DNA of 64,000 nt from Cryomorphaceae bacterium. Lineage in GTDB: Bacteria; Bacteroidota; Bacteroidia; Flavobacteriales; Schleiferiaceae. Shown piece by piece: positions 29,165 to 38,182 of this stretch (its first letter is position 1; every line of letters starts with the position of its first letter). The notes beneath the pieces were generated by a model. That model made no database searches. It was not told where the DNA came from and saw only the letters and a list, made by a program, of their open reading frames with translations. The position numbers and the translations under genes are program-made. The stretch covers positions 1 through 64,000 of the forward strand of contig SKIJ01000017.1 in NCBI GenBank assembly GCA_007116495.1. The letters are read 5' to 3'.

Positions 29165-30192
29165 CGAACGACGCCCACCACGAGGAAGAAGAGGAGCTCT
29201 ACGTCCATCACCGTTTTGAAACCGATCCCGGCCAACAACCGTTGCGCATCGATAAGTTTTTGACCATTCACCTCAAAAATGCATCGCGCAATAAAATTCA
29301 ACAAGCAGCAAAGGCCGGTTCCATTCGCGTAGATGGGAAAGATGTAAAGCAAAACTACAAGGTAAAGGCAAATGAAGTTATTGAGGTTGTTCTCAGCTAC
29401 CCGCCTCGAGAAAAGGAATTGGTTCCCCAAGACATTCCCCTAAACATTGTTTATCAAGACGACGACATCGTAGTGGTAAATAAAGAAGCAGGAATGGTGG
29501 TACACCCCGGATACGGCAACTTTAGTGGTACACTTGTCAACGCATTGGCTTATTTGTTTAAAGACCTACCGCAACCCAAAGACAATCCATTGCGCCCGGG
29601 CTTGGTTCACCGTTTAGATAAAAATACGTCGGGTATAATGGTTGTGGCCACCAACGAGTACGCTATGGCACACCTTGCAAAGCAGTTTTTTGACCGCAGC
29701 AGCAGTCGTACATATCTTGCATTGGTGTGGGGTGAGCCTTCAGATGAAGCGGGAACCATTGAAGGCAACCTCGGACGCAGTCCTAAAAACCGCAAAGTAA
29801 TGACGGTATTTCCCGAAGGCGATGAGGGGAAGCGCGCCGTAACGCACTACAAGATTGTAGAGCGTTTTGGTTACGTTACACTGCTTGAGTGTAAACTGGA
29901 AACCGGTCGAACCCATCAAATACGCGCGCACATGCAGTACTTGGGGCATCCGTTGTTTAACGACCCGGAATACGGTGGTGATAAAATTCTTCGCGGCACA
30001 CGCTTTTCCAAGTATCATCAATTCATTCAAAACTGCTTTAGTGCATGTCCGCGCCATGCCCTGCACGCCAAGACATTGGGATTCACTCATCCCGGTAGCG
30101 AAAAAAAAATGTCGTTTGACAGCGAACTGCCAAACGACATGCAAACCGTTTTGGAGAAGTGGCGCCGTTACATAAGCGCCACTAATTTATAA
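29161..30192 (+). CDS. RluA-family pseudouridine synthase (RluD-like, with S4 domain)
   Basis: S4-like N-terminus; catalytic PGLVHRLDKNTSGIMVVA; LETGRTHQIRAHMQYLGHPLFNDPEYGG. ATGA overlap with the upstream gene. Confidence 0.95.
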   Translation: MTNDAHHEEEEELYVHHRFETDPGQQPLRIDKFLTIHLKNASRNKIQQAAKAGSIRVDGKDVKQNYKVKANEVIEVVLSYPPREKELVPQDIPLNIVYQDDDIVVVNKEAGMVVHPGYGNFSGTLVNALAYLFKDLPQPKDNPLRPGLVHRLDKNTSGIMVVATNEYAMAHLAKQFFDRSSSRTYLALVWGEPSDEAGTIEGNLGRSPKNRKVMTVFPEGDEGKRAVTHYKIVERFGYVTLLECKLETGRTHQIRAHMQYLGHPLFNDPEYGGDKILRGTRFSKYHQFIQNCFSACPRHALHAKTLGFTHPGSEKKMSFDSELPNDMQTVLEKWRRYISATNL

Positions 30193-31716
30193 GTCAAATG
30201 AAATGCCCTGAGCCAAGGGTACGGATGTTCCGTAGTTAATGGTGTTGGTTTGGCGACGCATGTAGATTTTCCAGGCGTCGGAACCGGATTCACGGCCGCC
30301 ACCGGTTTCTTTTTCACCGCCAAATGCGCCTCCGATTTCCGCTCCTGAAGTTCCGATGTTTACATTGGCAATCCCACAGTCACTGCCGGCCGCACTCAGA
30401 AAATGCTCTGCCTCACGCAAGTCGTTGGTCATAATGGTCGACGATAACCCTTGCGGAACGCCATTTTGTAGGGCAATGGCTTCTTCAATGGTATCGTAGG
30501 GCATCACAAAAAGGATGGGGGCAAAGGTTTCTCGTTGCACAAACGACTGATTGTTGCTTGCTTCAATGACGCAAGGTTTTACGTAACAGCCGCTTTCGTA
30601 GCCATCACCACTGAGAACGCCTCCTTCTATGAGTACATTATTACCGGCAGCCTTGGCGTCGCTAATGGTTTTCTCGTAATTGGCAACGGCATCGCGGTCA
30701 ATGAGTGGCCCCATGTGATTGGACTCGTCGAGTGGATTGCCAATGTTTAATTGCTTGTAGGCTCCAACGATGGCTTGAACGTACTCGTCGTAAACCGAGC
30801 GGTGGATGATCAGTCTTCTGGTGGAGGTACAGCGTTGAGCCGCCGTTCCTACAGCGCCAAAAACGGATGCGGTAAGGGTTACTTTTTTATCGGCACTCGG
30901 GGTGATGATCATGGCGTTGTTGCCGCCGAGTTCCAAAAGGGTTTTCCCAAAGCGCTCTGCAACAGTTTGTCCTACAATTTGACCCATACGCGACGAGCCG
31001 GTAGCCGATACCAAAGCCACCCGATGGTCTTTAGTCAGCATTTCGCCTACGCGGTAATCGCCCGTAACAATGCAGGAAATGCCTCCGGGTAGACCCTCTT
31101 CTTCCAGAACTTCGGCGATGATGTTTTGACAAGCAATGGAACACAACGGCGTTTTTTCGGACCCCTTCCACACACATACATCACCACAAACCCAAGCAAG
31201 TGCGGTATTCCAACTCCAAACAGCTACCGGGAAATTAAATGCGGAGATGATGCCCACCACACCTAATGGGTGCCACTGTTCGTACATGCGATGACTGGGA
31301 CGTTCGGAGTGCATGGTTAGCCCGTAAAGCTGTCTCGATAAGCCTACGGCAAAGTCACATATGTCAATCATTTCTTGAACTTCGCCCAAGCCTTCTTGCA
31401 AACTCTTCCCCATTTCGTAAGAGACTAAGGTCCCTAGAGCTTGTTTGTGTTTGCGCAGGCGTTCGCCAAACTTGCGGACGACTTCTCCTCGCGCGGGGGC
31501 AGGAGTGCTTCGCCATTGCTTAAAAGCATCCGTAGCGGCGTCCATAACACGGGCGTAATCCTCGGCTGTGGTTGTGGTGGTCACAGCGATGGCCTCACCG
31601 TTTACGGGTGAATAAGAGGTGATGCTTGGCCCCGAACCAAAGTTGTTGGCCCCGATTGCGGTACCGTGGTTTTCGGGTTGTATGTTGAGTTCTTTTAAGA
31701 TCTGTTCAATGTTCAT
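30187..31716 (-). CDS. Aldehyde dehydrogenase, ALDH7 (antiquitin/aminoadipate-semialdehyde) type
   Basis: GVVGIISAFNFPVAVWSWNTALAWVCGDVCVWKGSEKTPL, GKTLLELGGNNAMII, GTAAQRCTSTRRLIIH. Start at the internal Met MNIEQILKEL. Confidence 0.93.
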   Translation of the reverse strand: MNIEQILKELNIQPENHGTAIGANNFGSGPSITSYSPVNGEAIAVTTTTTAEDYARVMDAATDAFKQWRSTPAPARGEVVRKFGERLRKHKQALGTLVSYEMGKSLQEGLGEVQEMIDICDFAVGLSRQLYGLTMHSERPSHRMYEQWHPLGVVGIISAFNFPVAVWSWNTALAWVCGDVCVWKGSEKTPLCSIACQNIIAEVLEEEGLPGGISCIVTGDYRVGEMLTKDHRVALVSATGSSRMGQIVGQTVAERFGKTLLELGGNNAMIITPSADKKVTLTASVFGAVGTAAQRCTSTRRLIIHRSVYDEYVQAIVGAYKQLNIGNPLDESNHMGPLIDRDAVANYEKTISDAKAAGNNVLIEGGVLSGDGYESGCYVKPCVIEASNNQSFVQRETFAPILFVMPYDTIEEAIALQNGVPQGLSSTIMTNDLREAEHFLSAAGSDCGIANVNIGTSGAEIGGAFGGEKETGGGRESGSDAWKIYMRRQTNTINYGTSVPLAQGISFDL

Positions 31717-31735
31717 AACATGGTTGTTTTGCGAG

Positions 31736-31743
31736 CAAATATA
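31736..31743 (-). promoter_or_regulatory. -7 box TATATTTG (reverse strand) upstream of the ALDH gene
   Basis: caaatata on the + strand, 20 nt from the start codon. Confidence 0.4.
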
Positions 31744-31810
31744 ACATGCCCACATTGGCTGAAGAAAGATTGAAGGAAGTGATTGATGTATTTTTTTGCT
31801 CGTAGGTTAG

Positions 31811-32827
31811 TTACAAATCCAACGGGGCAAAAAACGTATTGTATAAAAACTCTACCACGTGCATTTCAACGTCATCCATCTTTGGTGTTGGCGTTCCGTT
31901 GCCTTCAATCCAAGGACAGTGATCATCCCCCGGAAAGATGAGTAAATCGTTGGGGATGTTGATGTCAGTAGCGCGCTGGTGAAGTGGATTGCTTCCACAG
32001 AGTACATTGCGAAACTCCGGACTGGGGAAACTTTGCAGCACCACATCGCAATCAAATGGAACGGTTTGGTCTTCATCGCCGTGTGCGCTAACCAAGGGTG
32101 GCGCACCAGACTGAAGGTATTCGAGCCTGTGAATGGCTCCGGCTAAATTGACCACTGCGTGGATCTTGCTGCTGTAGCCTTCGTTCCCTTGATTGCCTTC
32201 AAGACCGCCTTCGGCTTGAATGATGTCGCGAAGGTGAGCAGGTATATCATTCATATTGCGCATGTATGCTAGGTGAAGCATGAGGATGGCACCGGCGGAA
32301 TTGCCACCGCCAAATATGAAATTCGTGTCAATTCCGTAGGGGTTGTTTTCCGCAGCGCTTTTGCGAAAATAACGAATGGCTGCCTTTCCATCGTGCATGG
32401 CGCGTGTAACTACGGAAAGCACTTCCATAGAGTCAAAGAAAAGAAGAGGATCGTTTGATAAGCGGTACGAGATCGAGGCCGCGACGTATCCGCGTTGAGC
32501 AAACCGGTTGCACAATCGACGCATATCCGGAAGACCTTTGTTGCCACCAACAAAGGCACCGCCGTGAGCGAATACAATCAATGGGCGATCTGTGGACTCA
32601 TCCTCCGACGGTGTGTAGATGTCCATTTCAAGTCCACCTTCACCGTACGTTACGGTTTGCACATCCACTTCACTAAAGCGCAAATCGCGATACACACCGT
32701 GATCATTTGTAGTGCCATTAAATGATCCATTGTCGTCGCTGCTACACCCCGTAAAGGACATGCTGAATACAGCTGCAAGTCCATACGCAAAGGTTTTAAA
32801 TGGGTTGCGGAATAATTCTGTTTTCAT
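31811..32827 (-). CDS. Alpha/beta hydrolase (esterase-type) lipoprotein
   Basis: Lipobox SFTGCSSDD; RPLIVFAHGGAFVGGNKG and GGGNSAGAILMLH (GxSxG-like); GDDHCPW. Confidence 0.88.
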   Translation of the reverse strand: MKTELFRNPFKTFAYGLAAVFSMSFTGCSSDDNGSFNGTTNDHGVYRDLRFSEVDVQTVTYGEGGLEMDIYTPSEDESTDRPLIVFAHGGAFVGGNKGLPDMRRLCNRFAQRGYVAASISYRLSNDPLLFFDSMEVLSVVTRAMHDGKAAIRYFRKSAAENNPYGIDTNFIFGGGNSAGAILMLHLAYMRNMNDIPAHLRDIIQAEGGLEGNQGNEGYSSKIHAVVNLAGAIHRLEYLQSGAPPLVSAHGDEDQTVPFDCDVVLQSFPSPEFRNVLCGSNPLHQRATDINIPNDLLIFPGDDHCPWIEGNGTPTPKMDDVEMHVVEFLYNTFFAPLDL

Positions 32828-33103
32828 AAAAAATGGTCTTTTAAAAATGATGATTTACAAAAACCGTCCAATGTTCAGTTTTTTAATCGTTGATTATGAA
32901 CAGTGGAGACGATCGTTATTTGTACCAAAGTAGGTGCATTTTATGTGCGACTACAACCTTGTAAAAGTAGTGTTAAAATTCAAACGGAGCAACGTATATG
33001 TTAAAATGAGGTGCCAATCGTTCATATCGTTTATCGCTGCTGTAATAAACGACCAATTTGTGGGTTCACATTGCAGTTATTCGTCATTGGATGTGGAAGC
33101 GAT

Positions 33104-34021
33104 TTAATCGTCATTACTCACGGCATGGAGATGTGTGGCCGGTTCTTTTTTTCGCCATTTGCGTTTCCGGTTTACCAGATAAACACCTAGGAGAATAATC
33201 ATCATACCAATGACGTGAATCCAGCCAATATTTTCGCCATCGGCAACGCCCCAAGCAAGCGCAACTAAAGGTATGAGATACGTAACGGAAGAAGCGAAAA
33301 GAGGTGATGCCTCTTTGATGAGTACGTTGAACGCAATGATGGCCAAGGCGGAATTGACCATTCCTAGAACAGCTATGAGTCCAAGGTTTGTCCACGCGAT
33401 GGGGTCGGTTTGCATAATGCCGACAAAGTTGGTCGATGCAAATAAATAGACAATGCACAGTGGCCCCACGTAAAGCAACGAAAGGGATGTAATAGCGATG
33501 CTTTTCAGGTGGCTCAAATAGCGCGCAATGATGTTTACCGAAAGTGCATAGCATAAACTGGCAGCAATGGCGTATCCGGCGTAGAACATATTTTGATCGC
33601 CACTGGTGTCGGGTTGAAGAAGAATTACGGCTCCGGCAAGACCAATGAAAACACCAATGGCTTGCTTGCGCGTAACGGGCAACGCAAACAGCAATGCTCC
33701 GGTTATCATGGTGAATAACGGCACCATGGAGTTGAATACACCAACCAATCCACTATCGAGCCGTGTAATTGCAAGGGGGAAGAGAAAATAGGGTATGCCG
33801 TTGCCAAATATACCTACGAGCAGCAATGGCCACACATCGCGTTTTTTCATGTGTCGAAATTGACGAAGGGCAATGAGAGAGGCTAAAAACCATGCAAAAG
33901 CGATGCGAAGTGCCCCAATTTGTTGGTAGTCAAACGAACGCAGGCCGCGTTTCATAATGAGAAAGGAGCTGCCCCAAGCAATAGCAAGAAACACAAAAAG
34001 AATCCATTTTCTAGAGGACAT
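33104..34021 (-). CDS. EamA/DMT-family transporter
   Basis: Ten hydrophobic segments; AIAWGSSFLIMKRGL, IGVFIGLAGAVILL, GMMIILLGVYLVNR. Confidence 0.9.
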   Translation of the reverse strand: MSSRKWILFVFLAIAWGSSFLIMKRGLRSFDYQQIGALRIAFAWFLASLIALRQFRHMKKRDVWPLLLVGIFGNGIPYFLFPLAITRLDSGLVGVFNSMVPLFTMITGALLFALPVTRKQAIGVFIGLAGAVILLQPDTSGDQNMFYAGYAIAASLCYALSVNIIARYLSHLKSIAITSLSLLYVGPLCIVYLFASTNFVGIMQTDPIAWTNLGLIAVLGMVNSALAIIAFNVLIKEASPLFASSVTYLIPLVALAWGVADGENIGWIHVIGMMIILLGVYLVNRKRKWRKKEPATHLHAVSNDD

Positions 34022-34053
34022 GAAAAAAAATATGAGGGCGCGAATGTACGTGG

Positions 34054-34061
34054 TAAATTTG
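34054..34061 (+). promoter_or_regulatory. -7 box TAAATTTG upstream of the O-antigen ligase-like gene
   Basis: Exact TAnnTTTG match 23 nt before the ATG at 34084. Confidence 0.35.
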
Positions 34062-34083
34062 CCTTTTGGCAATATATAGTTCA

Positions 34084-35319
34084 ATGCTTGTTACAACTCG
34101 CTTTAGGTCCACACTGTTCACAATACTTTTGTTTTGCGTGTGGTTTTCCATGGGGTTAAAGGAGTCCATCAACAGCATGACCAATATTCTGTTTGTTCTC
34201 TCGGCCTTGATTTGGGGAGATTGGCAGTTTTTCCGAGCACACATCCGTCGCCTATGGCCGCTCTGGGCATTGGGTGCCTGGCTGGTGTTGTATTCTCTTG
34301 GCTTAATCTATTCCTCAGATACCGCTGATGCCGGTCGAAGATTGATGATTAAATCGATGCTTTTGATTTGGCCGCCATCTTTGGTGTTGGTGTTTCCCTA
34401 TATTAAGCGATTGCACACCAAGCAAATACTGGTCAGTGCTCCTGTTTTATTTGCCTTGTTGTGCGTGCTTCGTGCGTTGATGCGCTTTTTTGGTGGTGGT
34501 GACTTTTCCGGCGATACCGCAGTATTTATGTATTATCGATTATCGGCTTGGTTGATGCATCCCAATTATCTGATGATGTTTATGGGCGCGGGTATCGTTG
34601 TGCTTTGGTGGGAGCGCCTGCGTCGTCGTACCCTCTTTACGCAATATACAGATGCCGTATTGTGGTGGTTTTTACTGTTGTTTACCGGTGGACTCTTACA
34701 AGCGAGAACAGGCTTCATAATATTGATGATGTTGTTGGTTTTGGTTAGTATGTGGTACGTGCGTAAGCAGTGGCGTTCTTACTGGAAATCGGCGATTGTA
34801 TATCCCCTTGTTGTGGGAATGAGTATTTTTTTATTACCCCCTGAATTTGGGAAGCGATACTTTATCGACACATCTACGGAATTTATTCCCGATAAGGAAA
34901 ACGACACCTCTTTTAGTGGTCGACTTGTCATTTGGTCACACTGCTTAAGTTGCTGGGAAGAGGCCTTCTGGATAGGGCACGGTCCCGGTGATGGGGTTTG
35001 GCGTTTGCATCAAATTTACGAAGAAGAAGGATTTGCTTCCGGGATAAAAGACAAGTACAACTGTCACAACCAATACTTAGAAACGGCTATTGCTACAGGT
35101 GTTTTGGGCCTTTTGGTTGTCGCTTTACTTCCTGCCTTGACACTGGCGTTTTGGCGTCGAAATCCAGGTGTTTTACCCTTGTTGATCTTTGTGCTGTTTG
35201 TGTACGGAAGCATGTTTTTTGAATCTGTGTTAGAACGTCATAAAGGTGTCATGGTATTGGCTGTTGTTGTGGGTGCCTTGTCGTTGATGGGGTTGCATAC
35301 GTCAAGCGAACATGATTGA
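34084..35319 (+). CDS. O-antigen ligase family (Wzy/WaaL-like) polytopic membrane protein
   Basis: Multiple TM segments; FSGRLVIWSHCLSCWEEAFWIGHGPGDG...HNQYLETAIATGVLGLLVV. Confidence 0.85.
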   Translation: MLVTTRFRSTLFTILLFCVWFSMGLKESINSMTNILFVLSALIWGDWQFFRAHIRRLWPLWALGAWLVLYSLGLIYSSDTADAGRRLMIKSMLLIWPPSLVLVFPYIKRLHTKQILVSAPVLFALLCVLRALMRFFGGGDFSGDTAVFMYYRLSAWLMHPNYLMMFMGAGIVVLWWERLRRRTLFTQYTDAVLWWFLLLFTGGLLQARTGFIILMMLLVLVSMWYVRKQWRSYWKSAIVYPLVVGMSIFLLPPEFGKRYFIDTSTEFIPDKENDTSFSGRLVIWSHCLSCWEEAFWIGHGPGDGVWRLHQIYEEEGFASGIKDKYNCHNQYLETAIATGVLGLLVVALLPALTLAFWRRNPGVLPLLIFVLFVYGSMFFESVLERHKGVMVLAVVVGALSLMGLHTSSEHD

Positions 35320-35440
35320 TGCGTATTACGTGTCGGTTTTTGGTCTAACAAATGCTTTCTTCTCAATCAATCGTATATCTGTTCGTACTAGGGTTTGCTT
35401 TTTAGACCCCCTTTAAGGTCAACAAAATGACGACATGTTG

Positions 35441-35448
35441 TAGTTTTG
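35441..35448 (+). promoter_or_regulatory. -7 box TAGTTTTG upstream of the SPOR-like gene
   Basis: Exact TAnnTTTG match 23 nt before the ATG at 35471. Confidence 0.35.
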
Positions 35449-35470
35449 CTCGATAATTAATACATACAAG

Positions 35471-35902
35471 ATGACGGCTCTTTTGGCTTTTTTTCTATTT
35501 GCTCAGCAACCACTTGATTCCAATGATGTGGTGATTTGGCATATGTCTTCCGACATTCAAGAACTCACGGAACTCTACCCCCAAGTAGAAACCACACAGC
35601 TTAAAGGGTATCGCGTACAGCTCTTTAATGGCAGCCGTCGTGCTGCAGAAAACCGTCGTGCATCCATTCTTCGTATGTATGATGATGTACCGGTTTACCT
35701 GAGCTATGACGCTCCGGAGTACTTGGTTCATGTAGGGAACTTCATCGACCGCATTCATGCAGAAGCCTTTGCTATGGAGCTTAAAAAGCATGTTTCCAGC
35801 GCGTTTGTGGTTCGCTCCACCATTGAAAGTCCGATTTGGGAACAACAGCAAGCAGCAATGCAAATAGAATCAGACACACTTGACACAACACAAATTCGAT
35901 AA
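35471..35902 (+). CDS. SPOR-like domain protein
   Basis: GYRVQLFNGSRRAAENRRASILRMYDDVPVYLSYDAPEYLVHVGNFIDRIHAEAFAMELKKHVSSAFVV. Confidence 0.7.
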   Translation: MTALLAFFLFAQQPLDSNDVVIWHMSSDIQELTELYPQVETTQLKGYRVQLFNGSRRAAENRRASILRMYDDVPVYLSYDAPEYLVHVGNFIDRIHAEAFAMELKKHVSSAFVVRSTIESPIWEQQQAAMQIESDTLDTTQIR

Positions 35903-35906
35903 TACA

Positions 35907-36998
35907 ATGTTACGTATGCATAAGAATGTATTGTACTCCTTCGTGCTGGCCGTGCTCATGTCGGCCTTTGCCTGCCAGTCTTCAACAACAGAATCGACAA
36001 CAGTTGACGAAACAACACCGTCTGAAACGACTACTAAACAACCCATCAATCCGATAAAACAAGCGATTGACTCCCTGTCACAAGTCATTGCTAACGACCC
36101 CAAAAACATCGACGCATTGATTGCCCGTGGGAACGCCTACATCGACAATAAAAACCCCGCATATGCTCGCGCAGACGCTGATGCAGCATTTTTTCTCGAT
36201 TCTACGCGGGAGGATGTTCTCTTACTTCGAGGAGATGTCAACTACATTACCAATAAAACGCGTATGTCTCGCGATATGTGGGAGCGCTGCGGTCAATTGT
36301 ATCCCAACAATACGGAGTGTCGGATGCGCATTGCGGAACTTTATCTTGCCATTCAGGATTTTGAAAGCGCATTAAAACGATTGAATGAGGTTCTTGATAT
36401 CGACGAGAGAAATCCCACAGCACTGTTTATGAAGGGCGTAGTGGTTCGCGATCGAAACGGCGATACCGCTATGGCGATGAAATACTTTCAGCGCGCCATA
36501 GATGTTCGCGGTGGCAATTATGTGGAAGCGCTCGACATGATGGGTGTTATGCTTACGCGAAAAGGCGACCCTATGGCCATACAATACTTTAAAAATGCCA
36601 TAGAAAATGCGCCAAATCGAGATGATTTATACCACAAATTAGGTTTGGCTTACGCCAATGAGGAGGAGTATAATGCTGCACTTGAGGCGTATGAGAAAGC
36701 GTTGCAGCTCAATCCTCGCAATGATGAAGTGCATTTCAACATCGGGTTCATCAATATTTCGCTGCGCAATTATGATTTGGCCATCGAAAACTTTAACAGG
36801 TCTCTTGATATTCGTGAAATGAATGTGAAGGCACTTTACGGTAGAGGGTTTGCTTACGAAATGCGCGGTGACGTGATGAATGCCGCGAGAGACTATCAAT
36901 CGTGTTTAGGAATGTTTCCCGATTACGAACCGGCGCAAATTGGGCTTGAGCGAGTTCAGCGCATGACGCAAGACGACGGCATTGAATTGCCCAATTAA
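35907..36998 (+). CDS. Tetratricopeptide-repeat lipoprotein
   Basis: Lipobox LAVLMSAFACQSS; consecutive TPR motifs (DDLYHKLGLAYANEEEYNAALEAYEKALQLNPRNDEVHFNIGFI). An earlier in-frame start at 35880 overlaps the upstream gene. Confidence 0.9.
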   Translation: MLRMHKNVLYSFVLAVLMSAFACQSSTTESTTVDETTPSETTTKQPINPIKQAIDSLSQVIANDPKNIDALIARGNAYIDNKNPAYARADADAAFFLDSTREDVLLLRGDVNYITNKTRMSRDMWERCGQLYPNNTECRMRIAELYLAIQDFESALKRLNEVLDIDERNPTALFMKGVVVRDRNGDTAMAMKYFQRAIDVRGGNYVEALDMMGVMLTRKGDPMAIQYFKNAIENAPNRDDLYHKLGLAYANEEEYNAALEAYEKALQLNPRNDEVHFNIGFINISLRNYDLAIENFNRSLDIREMNVKALYGRGFAYEMRGDVMNAARDYQSCLGMFPDYEPAQIGLERVQRMTQDDGIELPN

Positions 36999-37072
36999 GT
37001 CGGGTAAAAATGAATTTAGTTATGGATTAACCATACGGGCAATCCATAGCAACATGCTTAGCCTTAAAATCA

Positions 37073-37945
37073 TTAAGACGACGGTCTAAGCGACGCCCAT
37101 TGCTCATCCGTGAGTTGGAGTAGGAAGTTCATTTCCCCGGCTCCTTGCAGCCACTCTCCGCCGTCTATGGTAATCACTTCACCATTGATATAAGCAGCAT
37201 AATCGCTGAGCAGGTAGCTGGCCAAGTTTGCCAATTCACGGTGATCGCCGGGACGCTTTAGCGGGATTTTATTGATTACGCCAAGTTTTTTATCGAGCCC
37301 TCCGGGAAATAATCGTTCCCAAGCCCCTTCCGTAGGAAACGGTCCGGGCGCAATTGCCACCTGACGAATGCCATACTTAGCCCACTCTACGGCCAAACTG
37401 CGAGTCATTGCCAGTACGCCGGCCTTTGCCATGGCCGAAGGAACAACGAATGCAGACCCGGTAGATGCATAGGTGGTGACAATGTTGAGTATGGTTTTGT
37501 GTTGAGCACCTGAAGCAATCCAATGCTTACCGAGTGTCATCGTGCAGTTTTTACTTCCTTTTAAAACAATATCCAATACAGCGTCGAAGGCGTTATGACT
37601 CAAAGATGCTGTGGGTGCAATAAAGTTTCCCGCAGCGTTGTTGACTAAAGCATCAATTTCACCGGCCTGTTTGATGAAGTAAGCTATAGCCGTTTCCACC
37701 TCCTTTGAATCTCGAACATCGCAGGTGTGTATCCAAATCGAACCGCTTCCCGCTGACTGTAATTCCTTTTTTGCAGATTCAAGAGACTCCTGCTTGCGGC
37801 TCATAATGCAAAGGTTAGCGCCAAGTTCTAGCAGCATCTTACCCATTGAAAATCCCAAGCCTGTAGCGCCACCGGTAATGAGAACAGTTTTGTCTTTAAA
37901 CGTGTCGCTTGCCAGCATGGCATTGGTTTTTGCTAGAGATTTCAT
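37073..37945 (-). CDS. SDR-family oxidoreductase (2,4-dienoyl-CoA reductase-like)
   Basis: VLITGGATGLGFSMGKMLLELG; NNAAGNFIAPT; GEVITIDGGEWL. Confidence 0.9.
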   Translation of the reverse strand: MKSLAKTNAMLASDTFKDKTVLITGGATGLGFSMGKMLLELGANLCIMSRKQESLESAKKELQSAGSGSIWIHTCDVRDSKEVETAIAYFIKQAGEIDALVNNAAGNFIAPTASLSHNAFDAVLDIVLKGSKNCTMTLGKHWIASGAQHKTILNIVTTYASTGSAFVVPSAMAKAGVLAMTRSLAVEWAKYGIRQVAIAPGPFPTEGAWERLFPGGLDKKLGVINKIPLKRPGDHRELANLASYLLSDYAAYINGEVITIDGGEWLQGAGEMNFLLQLTDEQWASLRPSS

Positions 37946-38182
37946 AGTGTTGAGGTTTTTCGATAAATGTGATTATCCGACATAAGCAAATGTACAACAA
38001 TTTTACACGGATATCTTTTATTTGTTTAACAATTTGATTGTAGCTTTTTCGTAATGATGCAGCCTTTAGATCTTTGATGCGGAGTTGTTTTTAAACAAAT
38101 GAAAGTCAAATGCTGTATTTGCAAATAAGACATTTACAACATCGCATTTTATTCGCACTTTTGCAATCATTAAAGTGATTCA

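Noticed and set aside
30535-31523. Plus-strand ORFs opposite the ALDH gene
   Set aside because: Shadow frames of a strongly supported aldehyde dehydrogenase.
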